From: Casp-actino8 sp964563545
Lineage (GTDB): Bacteria > Actinomycetota > Acidimicrobiia > Acidimicrobiales > Ilumatobacteraceae
Assembly (NCBI GenBank): GCA_964563545.1
Contig: CAZLXB010000001.1
Span: 124,001-188,000, forward strand
Reading direction: 5' to 3'
DNA length: 64,000 bases
The notes under the pieces are model-generated. The model did no database searches, was not told the origin of the DNA, and saw only the letters and a program-made list of their open reading frames with translations. Within the stretch, counting starts at the first letter, position 1, and the number at the start of each line of letters is the position of its first letter. Below, piece after piece: positions 31,454 to 38,917 of this stretch. Position numbers and translations under genes: made by a program.

Positions 31454-32473
31454 CTAGAGGAAGAGTTCGGCGATCTGCACGGCGTTGAGTGCCGCACCCT
31501 TGCGCAGATTGTCGTTGCTCACGAACAGCACGAGTCCTCGATCGCCATCGACGGATGAGTCCTGACGGATGCGACCGACGTAACTCGGGTCCTTGCCCGC
31601 AGCCTCGAGTGGAGTCGGGACATCGAGCACCACCACACCGGGTGCCTTCTGTAGGAGTTCGGTGGCTCGGGCCACCGAGATCGAACGGGCGAACTCGGCA
31701 TTGATGCTCAAGGAGTGCCCCGTGAAGACCGGAACACGCACGCAGGTGCCCGATACCCGCAGATTCGGGATGGCAAGGATCTTGCGACTCTCATTGCGGA
31801 GCTTCTGTTCCTCGTCGGTCTCGAACGAACCGTCGTCGACGTACTTGCCCGCGTAAGGAAGAACATTGAACGCGATCGGCTTGGCGAACTTGGCCGGAGC
31901 CGGATACGGAACGGCCTCGCCGTCGAAAGTGAGTTCGCGTGCACCGCCGGTGACTTCACGCGCCTGCTTGTCGAGTTCGTCCACGCCGGCCAAGCCTCCG
32001 CCCGACACCGCTTGATAGGTGCTCACGACGATTCGCTGAAGATCGGCTTCATCGTGCAGAACCTTCAGGACCGGCATGGCGGCCATGGTCGTGCAGTTCG
32101 GATTGGCGATGATTCCCTTGGGCGCCCGGCGCGCCTCGGCCGGATTGACCTCGCTCACCACGAGGGGAACCTCGGGATCCATTCGCCATGCCGATGAATT
32201 GTCGATCACGGTCACGCCGGCGGCGGCGAAGCGCGGCGCGAGTTCTTTCGACGACGATGCCCCCGCCGAGAACAGTGCGATGTCGAGCCCGTGAGGATCG
32301 GCCGTCGCGGCGTCCTCGACGACGATCGATTGGCCCTTCCAGGGAAGGGTGCTGCCCGCCGAACGGGCCGACGCGAAGAACCGGATTTCATCCACGGGAA
32401 AACGGCGTTCTTCGAGGAGGGTCCGCATGACGGCTCCCACCTGTCCCGTTGCGCCGACGACACCGATACGCAT
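31454..32473 (-). CDS. asd: Aspartate-semialdehyde dehydrogenase
   Basis: Second step of the aspartate pathway to lysine, threonine, methionine and diaminopimelate. GATGQVGAVM is the NADP loop; the catalytic Cys is in NPNCTTMA (~residue 130); GHSLSINAEF supplies the His. 339 aa is normal. It follows lysC but has its own leaderless -10 (TAGCCT, 7 bases before the ATG). Confidence 0.96.
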   Translation of the reverse strand: MRIGVVGATGQVGAVMRTLLEERRFPVDEIRFFASARSAGSTLPWKGQSIVVEDAATADPHGLDIALFSAGASSSKELAPRFAAAGVTVIDNSSAWRMDPEVPLVVSEVNPAEARRAPKGIIANPNCTTMAAMPVLKVLHDEADLQRIVVSTYQAVSGGGLAGVDELDKQAREVTGGARELTFDGEAVPYPAPAKFAKPIAFNVLPYAGKYVDDGSFETDEEQKLRNESRKILAIPNLRVSGTCVRVPVFTGHSLSINAEFARSISVARATELLQKAPGVVVLDVPTPLEAAGKDPSYVGRIRQDSSVDGDRGLVLFVSNDNLRKGAALNAVQIAELFL

Positions 32474-32480
32474 GGCTTGC

Positions 32481-32486
32481 AGGCTA
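32481..32486 (-). promoter_or_regulatory. -10 element, leaderless promoter of asd
   Basis: TAGCCT on the minus strand, 7 bases before the ATG at 32473. Confidence 0.58.
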
Positions 32487-32518
32487 ACTGTGGACCGGCC
32501 CGGAAGGACCGGTCGATT

Positions 32519-33769
32519 TCACTTCCGCTCGGGCAGAGGTGCGCTGTACGCCTGGCCGCTGTCGAGTCCGAAGGCGGTGTGCAACGAACGGGCCGCCTTC
32601 TCGAGATCAGATGCCGGCACGACCACCGAGATCCGAATGGTGGAGGTCGAGATCATCTCGATGTTCACTCCCGAGTCGGCCAACGTGCGGAACATCTTGG
32701 CCGCGATTCCCGGGCTCGTCTTCATACCGGCCCCGACGAGTGAGATCTTGGCGATCGAGTCGTCGTGAACGATGCCACTGGCACCGATCTGCGCGGCAAC
32801 CGTGGCCACGATCGATTCGGCGACCTTCATGTCGGCCTTGGGAACCGTGAAACTGATGTCGGTCGTGCCGTCGGTGGACGTGTTCTGAACGATCATGTCG
32901 ACGTTCACGTTCGACTGCGCCAACGGCTCGAACAACGACGCCGAGATACCGGGTCGATCGGGAACCTTGCGCACCGTGACCTTGGCTTCACTGACATCGG
33001 TGACCACACCGGAGATGATCGGATCTTCCATCGAAGGCTCCTGACTCGTGACCCAGGTACCCGGCTCCCACGTGAAGCTCGAGCGGACCTGGATGGGAAC
33101 GTTGTGATTGCGGGCGAACTCGACCGAACGAAGCGCCAGAACCTTGCTGCCCGCTCCGGCCATCTCGAGCATCTCGTCGAAGTTGACGTGTGCGAGTTTG
33201 CGCGCCTGCGGGACGATGCGCGGATCGGCCGAGAACACGCCGGTGACATCGGTGTAGATCTCGCAACTATCGGCATTGAGTGCGGCCGCCAGGGCGACCG
33301 CGGTGGTGTCGGATCCGCCTCGACCGAGAGTGGTGATCTCGCGATCGGTGCTCACTCCCTGGAAACCGGCGACCACACACACCTTGCCGGCCGCCAGCGC
33401 TTCGCGGATGCGATCGCCCTTGACTTCGAGGATCTTGGCCTTCGTGTGCACGGTGTCGGTGATGATGCCCACCTGGCTACCCGTGAAACTCACGGCGTCG
33501 ATGCCGATACCGGCCAACGCCATGCTCACCAACGACATCGAGATGCGTTCGCCGGTCGTGAGCAGCATGTCCATCTCGCGGCCAGGCTGGGTCGAAGACA
33601 CCTCATTGGCGAGTTTGATCAGGTTGTCGGTCGACTTGCCCATCGCCGATACGACCACCACGACATCGGCTCCGTGACGCTTGGTGTAGGCCACGTGTTC
33701 GGCCACGGCGCGGATGCGCTCGGGATCGGCTACCGAGGTGCCGCCGAACTTCTGGACGATGAGTGTCAC
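32519..33769 (-). CDS. lysC: Aspartate kinase
   Basis: First step of the aspartate family. KFGGTSVAD at the N-terminus, TTGERISM and GRGGSDTTAVALA are kinase motifs; two ACT domains follow (~265-410), as in lysine/threonine-sensitive actinobacterial LysC. 416 aa. As in corynebacteria, an internal start could also make a regulatory beta subunit; I cannot show this here. The GTG at 33769 lies 9 bases from TAGCCT, a -10 shared back to back with the divergent cyclophilin promoter. Confidence 0.96.
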   Translation of the reverse strand: MTLIVQKFGGTSVADPERIRAVAEHVAYTKRHGADVVVVVSAMGKSTDNLIKLANEVSSTQPGREMDMLLTTGERISMSLVSMALAGIGIDAVSFTGSQVGIITDTVHTKAKILEVKGDRIREALAAGKVCVVAGFQGVSTDREITTLGRGGSDTTAVALAAALNADSCEIYTDVTGVFSADPRIVPQARKLAHVNFDEMLEMAGAGSKVLALRSVEFARNHNVPIQVRSSFTWEPGTWVTSQEPSMEDPIISGVVTDVSEAKVTVRKVPDRPGISASLFEPLAQSNVNVDMIVQNTSTDGTTDISFTVPKADMKVAESIVATVAAQIGASGIVHDDSIAKISLVGAGMKTSPGIAAKMFRTLADSGVNIEMISTSTIRISVVVPASDLEKAARSLHTAFGLDSGQAYSAPLPERK

Positions 33770-33778
33770 GGAAATCGC

Positions 33779-33791
33779 AGGCTACTAGCCT
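33779..33791. promoter_or_regulatory. Palindromic back-to-back -10 elements of lysC and the cyclophilin gene
   Basis: AGGCTA-C-TAGCCT is a perfect palindrome: TAGCCT on each strand, one base apart, each 9 bases from its GTG start (33769 minus, 33801 plus). Confidence 0.55.
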
Positions 33792-33800
33792 CTCCTCTCC

Positions 33801-34664
33801 GTGGGAACCGAAAAACGCCAGCGCAAGAAGTCGAACCGGGAGATGGGCCGTCAGATGCAGGCCCGCGCCGAACAGCGTCGCAAGTCCACCCGCCGCGGCA
33901 TCACGATCGGTGCCATCGTCGTCGTACTCGTCGGGCTGTTCTTCCTGATCGCCTTCCTCACCAATGACGACTCTTCGACCGACGACTTTGCGTCTTCCAC
34001 CGAAGCACCGACCGAAAGCACCCCGACATCGGAGAGCCCGGGCGACTCGACGGCTCCGGCCGGATCGGATGCTCCGACTCCCGACAAGGGTGAGTTCGAG
34101 TACGGCACGGGCGAATGCGCGCCTGCCGACGGATCGGCCACTCAAGTTCGCGACTTCACCGATGCTCCGCAACTGTGCATCGATCCGACCAAGACCTACA
34201 CCGCGCTCGTCGTCACCAACAAGGGTGAGTTCACCATCACCCTCGATCCGGCCAAGGCGCCCGGGGCCGTCAACAACTTCGTCAATCTCGCCCGCTACAA
34301 GTACTTCGACGGCACCGAGTGCCACCGGGCGATCCCCAACTTCGTCGTGCAGTGCGGCGACCCGACGGCCACCGGTTCGGGTGGACCTGGCTACAAATTC
34401 GCCGACGAACTCCCGGCCGACGGTGAGTACGAAATCGGATCGATCGCCATGGCGAACTCGGGGCCCGATACGAACGGAAGTCAGTTCTTCGTCATCACCG
34501 GTTCGGATGGCGCCGGTCTGCCTCCGAGCTACAGCTTGTTCGGCAAGGTGACCGAAGGGCTCGATGTGGTGGCCGTGCTCGATTCGCTCGGTAATCCGGC
34601 TAACAACGGAGTACCGCCCAAGGAGAAGATCGAGGTCACCTCGATCACGATCACCGAAGCCTGA
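33801..34664 (+). CDS. Membrane-anchored cyclophilin-type peptidyl-prolyl isomerase (287 aa)
   Basis: Residues ~1-33 are strongly basic, ~34-53 form one membrane helix (ITIGAIVVVLVGLFFLIAFL), ~55-100 are a Ser/Thr/Pro/Asp-rich linker and ~125-287 are a cyclophilin domain. Visible signatures are VNNFVNLARYKYFDGTECHR, QCGDP, GSIAMAN and GSQFFV. It faces outward and would help fold secreted proteins. Some classical active-site residues (the F-H-R triad) are partly present: the C-H-R-A-I-P-N-F stretch has Arg in place. The start is the GTG at 33801. Confidence 0.92.
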   Translation: MGTEKRQRKKSNREMGRQMQARAEQRRKSTRRGITIGAIVVVLVGLFFLIAFLTNDDSSTDDFASSTEAPTESTPTSESPGDSTAPAGSDAPTPDKGEFEYGTGECAPADGSATQVRDFTDAPQLCIDPTKTYTALVVTNKGEFTITLDPAKAPGAVNNFVNLARYKYFDGTECHRAIPNFVVQCGDPTATGSGGPGYKFADELPADGEYEIGSIAMANSGPDTNGSQFFVITGSDGAGLPPSYSLFGKVTEGLDVVAVLDSLGNPANNGVPPKEKIEVTSITITEA

Positions 34665-34668
34665 CGAC

Positions 34669-35751
34669 TCAGTCGAGTCCGAATTCGGCGATCTCCACCG
34701 GGCGCCGCTCGTCGATTGCACGATGCGCCGCTGCACCAACCACGACCGACCAGAGGCCGTCGCGGACATCGACTTCCGGGGATGAGCCTCGTCGAACCGC
34801 ATCGCAAAAGCGCGCGACCTCGATGAAACTCGCACCGAAGTGGAAGCCCACGTGGGCGACCGACGGATCCAGGGGAACCGGTACCGCCGATACTGAGCGA
34901 TCCGAGCGTCGACCGACATGGATCGACCCGTCGCCCGGTACGTCGGCCTCCACTTTGCCGAGTGAGCCCACCACACGGATCTCCTGTTCCTGTCGCGATG
35001 CTTCGGCGAACATGCACAGATCGAGACTCGCCCGAACTCCATTCGCGTAGTCGACGATCACGAAGGCGTTGTCGAGGATGTCGGACCTCCGGCCGTCGTA
35101 GACCTCGTCCAGATGGTTCACGTCCTGCCCACCGCTCGCCATCACGCGCGCCGGCCGAACTCCGACGATCAGGTTCATGAGGTCGAAGAAATGGCAGCAC
35201 TTCTCGACGAGCGTTCCACCGGTGTTGGCCGAGAAACGGTTCCAGTTGTCGACCTTCACGAGGAAGGGGAAGCGGTGTTCGCGAATCGACACCATCTTCA
35301 GTTCGCCGAGGGCACCCGATCGCACCGTGTCGAGCAACCCGGCGATGGGTGCCATGTAGCGGTACTCCAAGCCGACCCAGGTGATCGCCGCACGGGAGTC
35401 GGCGAGGGACACGACTCGACGACAGTCTTCGACCGTCGTGCACATCGGCTTCTCCACGAGTACCGGAACGTCCGTGGCGAGAACATCGGCCAGAACATCG
35501 ATGTGCGTGTGATTGGGTGACGCCACGATCACCGCATCGACGACTCCCGCTCGGAGAAGTTCACGGTGATCCTCGAAGACGGCGACCGGAGGATGATCGA
35601 CTCCGAGGTTGTCCCGTGCCCAACCGATCGAACCCGGGTGCGGATCGCTCACGGCCGCGATCACCGCACCTTCGAGGGCGTTGACATTGCGAATGTGCTC
35701 GCATCCCATCATGCCGGTGCCGATGACACCCAGTCGCAGGGGTTCGATCAT
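34669..35751 (-). CDS. Gfo/Idh/MocA-family NAD(P)-dependent oxidoreductase (360 aa)
   Basis: The N-terminal Rossmann domain (LGVIGTGMMGCEH, ~residues 6-18) is followed by the family's VEKPMCTT with the catalytic Lys (~97-104) and a C-terminal alpha/beta domain with GLEYRYMAP and the KCCHFFDLMNL segment (His). Such enzymes oxidise or reduce sugars and inositols; the substrate is unknown. It lies 5 bases after the S51-like gene stop and is probably translated with it. Convergent with the cyclophilin gene, 4 bases apart. Confidence 0.9.
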   Translation of the reverse strand: MIEPLRLGVIGTGMMGCEHIRNVNALEGAVIAAVSDPHPGSIGWARDNLGVDHPPVAVFEDHRELLRAGVVDAVIVASPNHTHIDVLADVLATDVPVLVEKPMCTTVEDCRRVVSLADSRAAITWVGLEYRYMAPIAGLLDTVRSGALGELKMVSIREHRFPFLVKVDNWNRFSANTGGTLVEKCCHFFDLMNLIVGVRPARVMASGGQDVNHLDEVYDGRRSDILDNAFVIVDYANGVRASLDLCMFAEASRQEQEIRVVGSLGKVEADVPGDGSIHVGRRSDRSVSAVPVPLDPSVAHVGFHFGASFIEVARFCDAVRRGSSPEVDVRDGLWSVVVGAAAHRAIDERRPVEIAEFGLD

Positions 35752-35756
35752 CGGAC

Positions 35757-36383
35757 TCAGCCCGGCAGCGCGCCGATGATCTCGTTCGCGCCAACCGACT
35801 CCCAACCAGACGACGTGTGCAACAAAGCCGACGACGACGGTAGGAAGACCAGCGGAACGTTGGCCAATTTCTTCGCCCGTGCGTGACGCTCTGCGGTGAT
35901 CTGCTCGGATTGGGTGACGAGAGCCATTCCGGTCACGAGACCGAGGCCTAGTGCAAGTGCTCCACCACGCGGGTCGATCATGGGATCGCACAGTGCCGAG
36001 GCCGACGCACCGGCGCCGACCACCACGCCCCCGGTATCGAGAACAGTCTTCAACGCCGACCAGATCGGGGTGTCCTTGACGACACTTCTCAGGTGGATCG
36101 GGTTGTCACCCACCAGCCACACCGCACGCGATGACGCGACCACCGCGGCAGCTCCTTCGTCCATCGCCTCGGGTCGACTCATCACCATCAGTACCTCGAC
36201 ATCGATCTCCAAGCGCTCGGCCCACGACATCGCGGCCGCGATCAGGACCTCGGGGCGCTCGAATGCATCGGCCGTGGGAAGAACGGTGACGCGATCGGCT
36301 TTGGCCGTCGCGAGAAGTCGACGGTCGAGCTCGTCATGCATCGAGAAAGGGCTACCGCCCTGGAGAACCACGGTTCCGGTCAT
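35757..36383 (-). CDS. Type 1 glutamine amidotransferase-like / peptidase S51 (cyanophycinase-like) protein, 208 aa
   Basis: Opens with VVLQGGSPF, has VTVLPTADAFERPE, VWLVGDNPIHLR, and GVVVGAGASASALCDPMID, the position of the nucleophile-Ser turn in cyanophycinase/PepE relatives (usually G-T-S-A-G-A). The serine is kept in a variant context, so peptidase activity is uncertain. A leaderless -10 (TACAGT, 6 bases) fixes the ATG at 36383. It forms an operon with the downstream Gfo/Idh oxidoreductase. Confidence 0.72.
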   Translation of the reverse strand: MTGTVVLQGGSPFSMHDELDRRLLATAKADRVTVLPTADAFERPEVLIAAAMSWAERLEIDVEVLMVMSRPEAMDEGAAAVVASSRAVWLVGDNPIHLRSVVKDTPIWSALKTVLDTGGVVVGAGASASALCDPMIDPRGGALALGLGLVTGMALVTQSEQITAERHARAKKLANVPLVFLPSSSALLHTSSGWESVGANEIIGALPG

Positions 36384-36389
36384 GTCCCG

Positions 36390-36395
36390 ACTGTA
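36390..36395 (-). promoter_or_regulatory. -10 element, leaderless promoter of the S51-like gene
   Basis: TACAGT on the minus strand, 6 bases before the ATG at 36383. Confidence 0.6.
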
Positions 36396-36422
36396 CGGCA
36401 CGTCTCCGGAGGACGAGAGAGG

Positions 36423-37199
36423 TCAGGAGGTGAGAAAACGTCCCTCGAGCCGATTCCACACATCGGCGTCCACACCGATGGTCGAGCAGTAATCGCGGAT
36501 CGTTCCGTGATCGGAGCGGAGATCGGCGAGCAATCCGCTCATCGACGCCGGATCGGCCGCATGGAAGACCGCCGGGATCTCGTCGTAGCCCGCCGCGAAC
36601 TCCGGGGCGTGTTCCATGATCCACTCGCGAGTACGTACTCCGGCTTCTTCACTCAGACCGAAATCAGCCGCGATGACATCGTCGTCCACTCCGAGTCCGG
36701 CGAGCAGAAGGGCCGCGAGCAAACCGGTTCGATCCTTGCCGGCCGCGCAGTGGAACACCGTCACCCCCGAATCTTCCCGACTCAGAACATCGAGCGCGCG
36801 GGCGAGCCGCTCCCCTCCTTCGGCGAGCATCAAGTGGTACTTGAGTCGGAGAAAGCCGGCCGGATCTCCGGTCCAATCCTGGGCATCGGCCATGTCCCAG
36901 GTCTGATCGATCACCGACAAATGATGGAACTGAACGTCGTGACGGTCGACTGGATAACGACCTCGCTCCTCGATCTCATGAGCGGTTCGCAGATCGATCA
37001 CGGTCCGCACCCCGAGGCTCCGGACGATCTCGACGTCCTTCTTGGTCAGTCGATACAGACCGTCAGCTCGGAACACAGAGCGCCAGCGAGTCCGCCGCCC
37101 ATCCCGGGTCGGGTAGCCACCCAGATCGCGAAAGTTGTGCACGGCATGGAGTCGCACCCAGCGATCGGGGTGGTGCACCTCGGCCGCCGACGTCGACAT
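36423..37199 (-). CDS. Tyrosine/serine protein phosphatase (Y_phosphatase3 family), 258 aa
   Basis: The P-loop HCAAGKDRTG (~residues 152-161) matches the C-x5-R active site with the Lys typical of the PtpB/IphP-like group that can also act on phosphoinositides. NFRDLGGYPTRDGR near residues 22-35 and the RSVFRADGL stretch are family signatures. No signal peptide. A leaderless -10 (TACCGT, 7 bases) sets the ATG at 37199. The targets are unknown. Confidence 0.9.
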   Translation of the reverse strand: MSTSAAEVHHPDRWVRLHAVHNFRDLGGYPTRDGRRTRWRSVFRADGLYRLTKKDVEIVRSLGVRTVIDLRTAHEIEERGRYPVDRHDVQFHHLSVIDQTWDMADAQDWTGDPAGFLRLKYHLMLAEGGERLARALDVLSREDSGVTVFHCAAGKDRTGLLAALLLAGLGVDDDVIAADFGLSEEAGVRTREWIMEHAPEFAAGYDEIPAVFHAADPASMSGLLADLRSDHGTIRDYCSTIGVDADVWNRLEGRFLTS

Positions 37200-37206
37200 C
37201 CCAGCG

Positions 37207-37212
37207 ACGGTA
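37207..37212 (-). promoter_or_regulatory. -10 element, leaderless promoter of the tyrosine phosphatase
   Basis: TACCGT on the minus strand, 7 bases before the ATG at 37199. Confidence 0.6.
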
Positions 37213-37241
37213 GTTGTCCCACGGGCTCCGCACGTTGCCCG

Positions 37242-37264
37242 AGTTACTGATCGGTAACTAGGGT
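37242..37264 (+). promoter_or_regulatory. Operator-like palindrome and -10 of the 3-hydroxyacyl-CoA dehydrogenase gene
   Basis: AGTTAC-TGATCG-GTAACT (37242-37259) is a perfect 6+6 inverted repeat that ends on the first base of a TAGGGT -10 (37259-37264). The repeat therefore fills the spacer between -35 and -10, where a repressor would block RNA polymerase. Its size and centre fit TetR-type fatty-acid regulators; the regulator is not in the window. Confidence 0.5.
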
Positions 37265-37297
37265 TCCCGTGTCCACAACCAGGAAACGGAAAACATC

Positions 37298-38146
37298 ATG
37301 GCGATCAACAAAGTCGGGATCATCGGCTCGGGAATCATGGGCTCGGGACTGGCCGAAGTAGCGGCTCGCGCCGGCCTGTCGGTCGTGGTGCGCTCTCGCT
37401 CGCAGTCGACCGCCGACGCCATGGTGGCGAGCGTGTCGAAGGGTCTGGCCAAGCAGGTCGAGAAGGGCCGCGCGACGGAGGAAGAAGCCAAGGCCATCGT
37501 CGGTCGTATCACTGCCGTGTCCGATCTCTCCGCACTCGCCGATTGCGATCTCGTCATCGAGAGCGTCGTCGAAGACCTCGAGACCAAAAAGGCACTCTTC
37601 GCCGAACTCGATGGCATCGTGAAAGCCGGAGCCATCATCGCCACCAACACCTCGACCCTCCCGGTGATCGAGTTGGCGATGGTCACCAAGCGTCCCGAAC
37701 TCGTGTGCGGTATCCACTTCTTCAATCCGGCCACGGCCATGCCCCTCGTCGAAATCGTTCGTCCGCTCAGCGCCTCCGACTCGACCATCGAAACCGCCAC
37801 CGCGTTCGCGACCACCTGCGGCAAGCAGCCGGTACAGGTCAAGGACCGCGCCGGCTTCATCGTGAATGCTCTTCTCTTCCCGTATCTCAACAATGCGATC
37901 CGGATGCTCGAGCAGGGAACGGCCAACATGGCCGACATCGACACCGCCATGAAGGGTGGCTGCAACTTCCCGATGGGACCGTTCGCCCTTCTGGACCTCG
38001 TCGGTCTCGACACATCTCTCGCCATCCTCGACGCGCTCTACGCCGAGTTCCGCGACCCCAACTACGCAGCGGTGCCCACGCTCCGTCGCATGGTGGCGGC
38101 CGGCAAACTCGGACGTAAGACCAAGTCGGGCTTCTACGACTACTGA
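37298..38146 (+). CDS. 3-hydroxybutyryl-CoA / 3-hydroxyacyl-CoA dehydrogenase (282 aa)
   Basis: Oxidises (S)-3-hydroxyacyl-CoA with NAD+. GIIGSGIMGSGLAE is the NAD loop; the catalytic His and Glu regions are GIHFFNPAT and VKDRAGFIVN; FPMGPFALLDLVGLD closes the C-terminal domain. The length equals short-chain dehydrogenases such as Hbd/PaaH. An AGGAAACGG ribosome site precedes the ATG, giving a leadered transcript of about 27 bases. It may feed butyryl/crotonyl-CoA into the ethylmalonyl-CoA route encoded just downstream (inference). Confidence 0.93.
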   Translation: MAINKVGIIGSGIMGSGLAEVAARAGLSVVVRSRSQSTADAMVASVSKGLAKQVEKGRATEEEAKAIVGRITAVSDLSALADCDLVIESVVEDLETKKALFAELDGIVKAGAIIATNTSTLPVIELAMVTKRPELVCGIHFFNPATAMPLVEIVRPLSASDSTIETATAFATTCGKQPVQVKDRAGFIVNALLFPYLNNAIRMLEQGTANMADIDTAMKGGCNFPMGPFALLDLVGLDTSLAILDALYAEFRDPNYAAVPTLRRMVAAGKLGRKTKSGFYDY

Positions 38147-38184
38147 TTCGTCGACACCGCGGACTCGGTGCGTACGGGTCTCGG

Positions 38185-38190
38185 TACGGT
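38185..38190 (+). promoter_or_regulatory. -10 element, leaderless promoter of aat
   Basis: TACGGT, 7 bases before the GTG at 38198. Confidence 0.6.
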
Positions 38191-38197
38191 GATCGGC

Positions 38198-38917
38198 GTG
38201 AGTCCGCTGACCGACTTCCCGTCTCCGGACGACATCGCACGCTTCGAACGTCCAGCGATCGCGATCGGTCGTTCGCCGTGGGAGCTCGCATCCTCCCGTC
38301 GACTCGAGGGTGACCTCGTGGCCACGGGTGCCGACCTCGAACCGGCCACCCTGATCGATGCGTATTCACTCGGACTCTTCCCGATGCCGATCGGGCGGAA
38401 ACGACTCGGTTGGTTCTGCCCCGAAGCGCGCGGCATCATCCCTCTCGACACGTTCCATGTTTCACGTTCGCTCCGCAAGAGTTGTCGGCGATTTCGAGTC
38501 ACCCTCGACTCGTGTTTCACGCGCGTCATGCAGGCCTGCGGTGATCCTCGACGCGACCACGGCTGGATCAATCACGAGTTCGTCGCCGCCTACACGCGAT
38601 TGCACGAACTCGGCTGGGCTCACAGTGTCGAGGTCTGGCGAGACGACGACCTCGTCGGCGGTGTGTACGGCGTCCGCATCGAACGGTTCTTCGCCGGGGA
38701 GAGCATGTTCCACACGGCAACGGATGCTTCCAAGGTCGCACTCGTCGGCTTGATCGAGTTGTTGAAAGCGAGCGGCGTGACCCTCTTCGACGTCCAGTGG
38801 CTCACCCCCCATCTCGAGTCCCTCGGTGGCATCGAGATCCCGCGCGACGACTACCTCGGTCGTCTGTCCGAGGCGCAAAACCACCACCGACGACGACAGA
38901 CTGAGAACCATGGCTGA
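38198..38917 (+). CDS. aat: Leucyl/phenylalanyl-tRNA-protein transferase
   Basis: Adds Leu or Phe to N-terminal Arg/Lys of proteins for the N-degron pathway. AYSLGLFPMPIG, GWFCPEARGIIPL, the WINHEFVAAYTRLHELGWAHSVEVW region (split: WINHEFVAAY and HSVEVW) and ESMFH are family signatures. The GTG at 38198 (239 aa) is fixed by the leaderless -10; a GTG at 38168 would add ten residues. It overlaps the mutase gene by 8 bases, an unexpected coupling of proteolysis and carbon metabolism genes. Confidence 0.92.
   Translation: MSPLTDFPSPDDIARFERPAIAIGRSPWELASSRRLEGDLVATGADLEPATLIDAYSLGLFPMPIGRKRLGWFCPEARGIIPLDTFHVSRSLRKSCRRFRVTLDSCFTRVMQACGDPRRDHGWINHEFVAAYTRLHELGWAHSVEVWRDDDLVGGVYGVRIERFFAGESMFHTATDASKVALVGLIELLKASGVTLFDVQWLTPHLESLGGIEIPRDDYLGRLSEAQNHHRRRQTENHG

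Noticed and set aside
32765..33967. A 400-codon open frame antisense to aspartate kinase and running into the cyclophilin gene
   Set aside because: His/Arg/Asp-rich composition typical of a shadow frame; both real genes are well supported.
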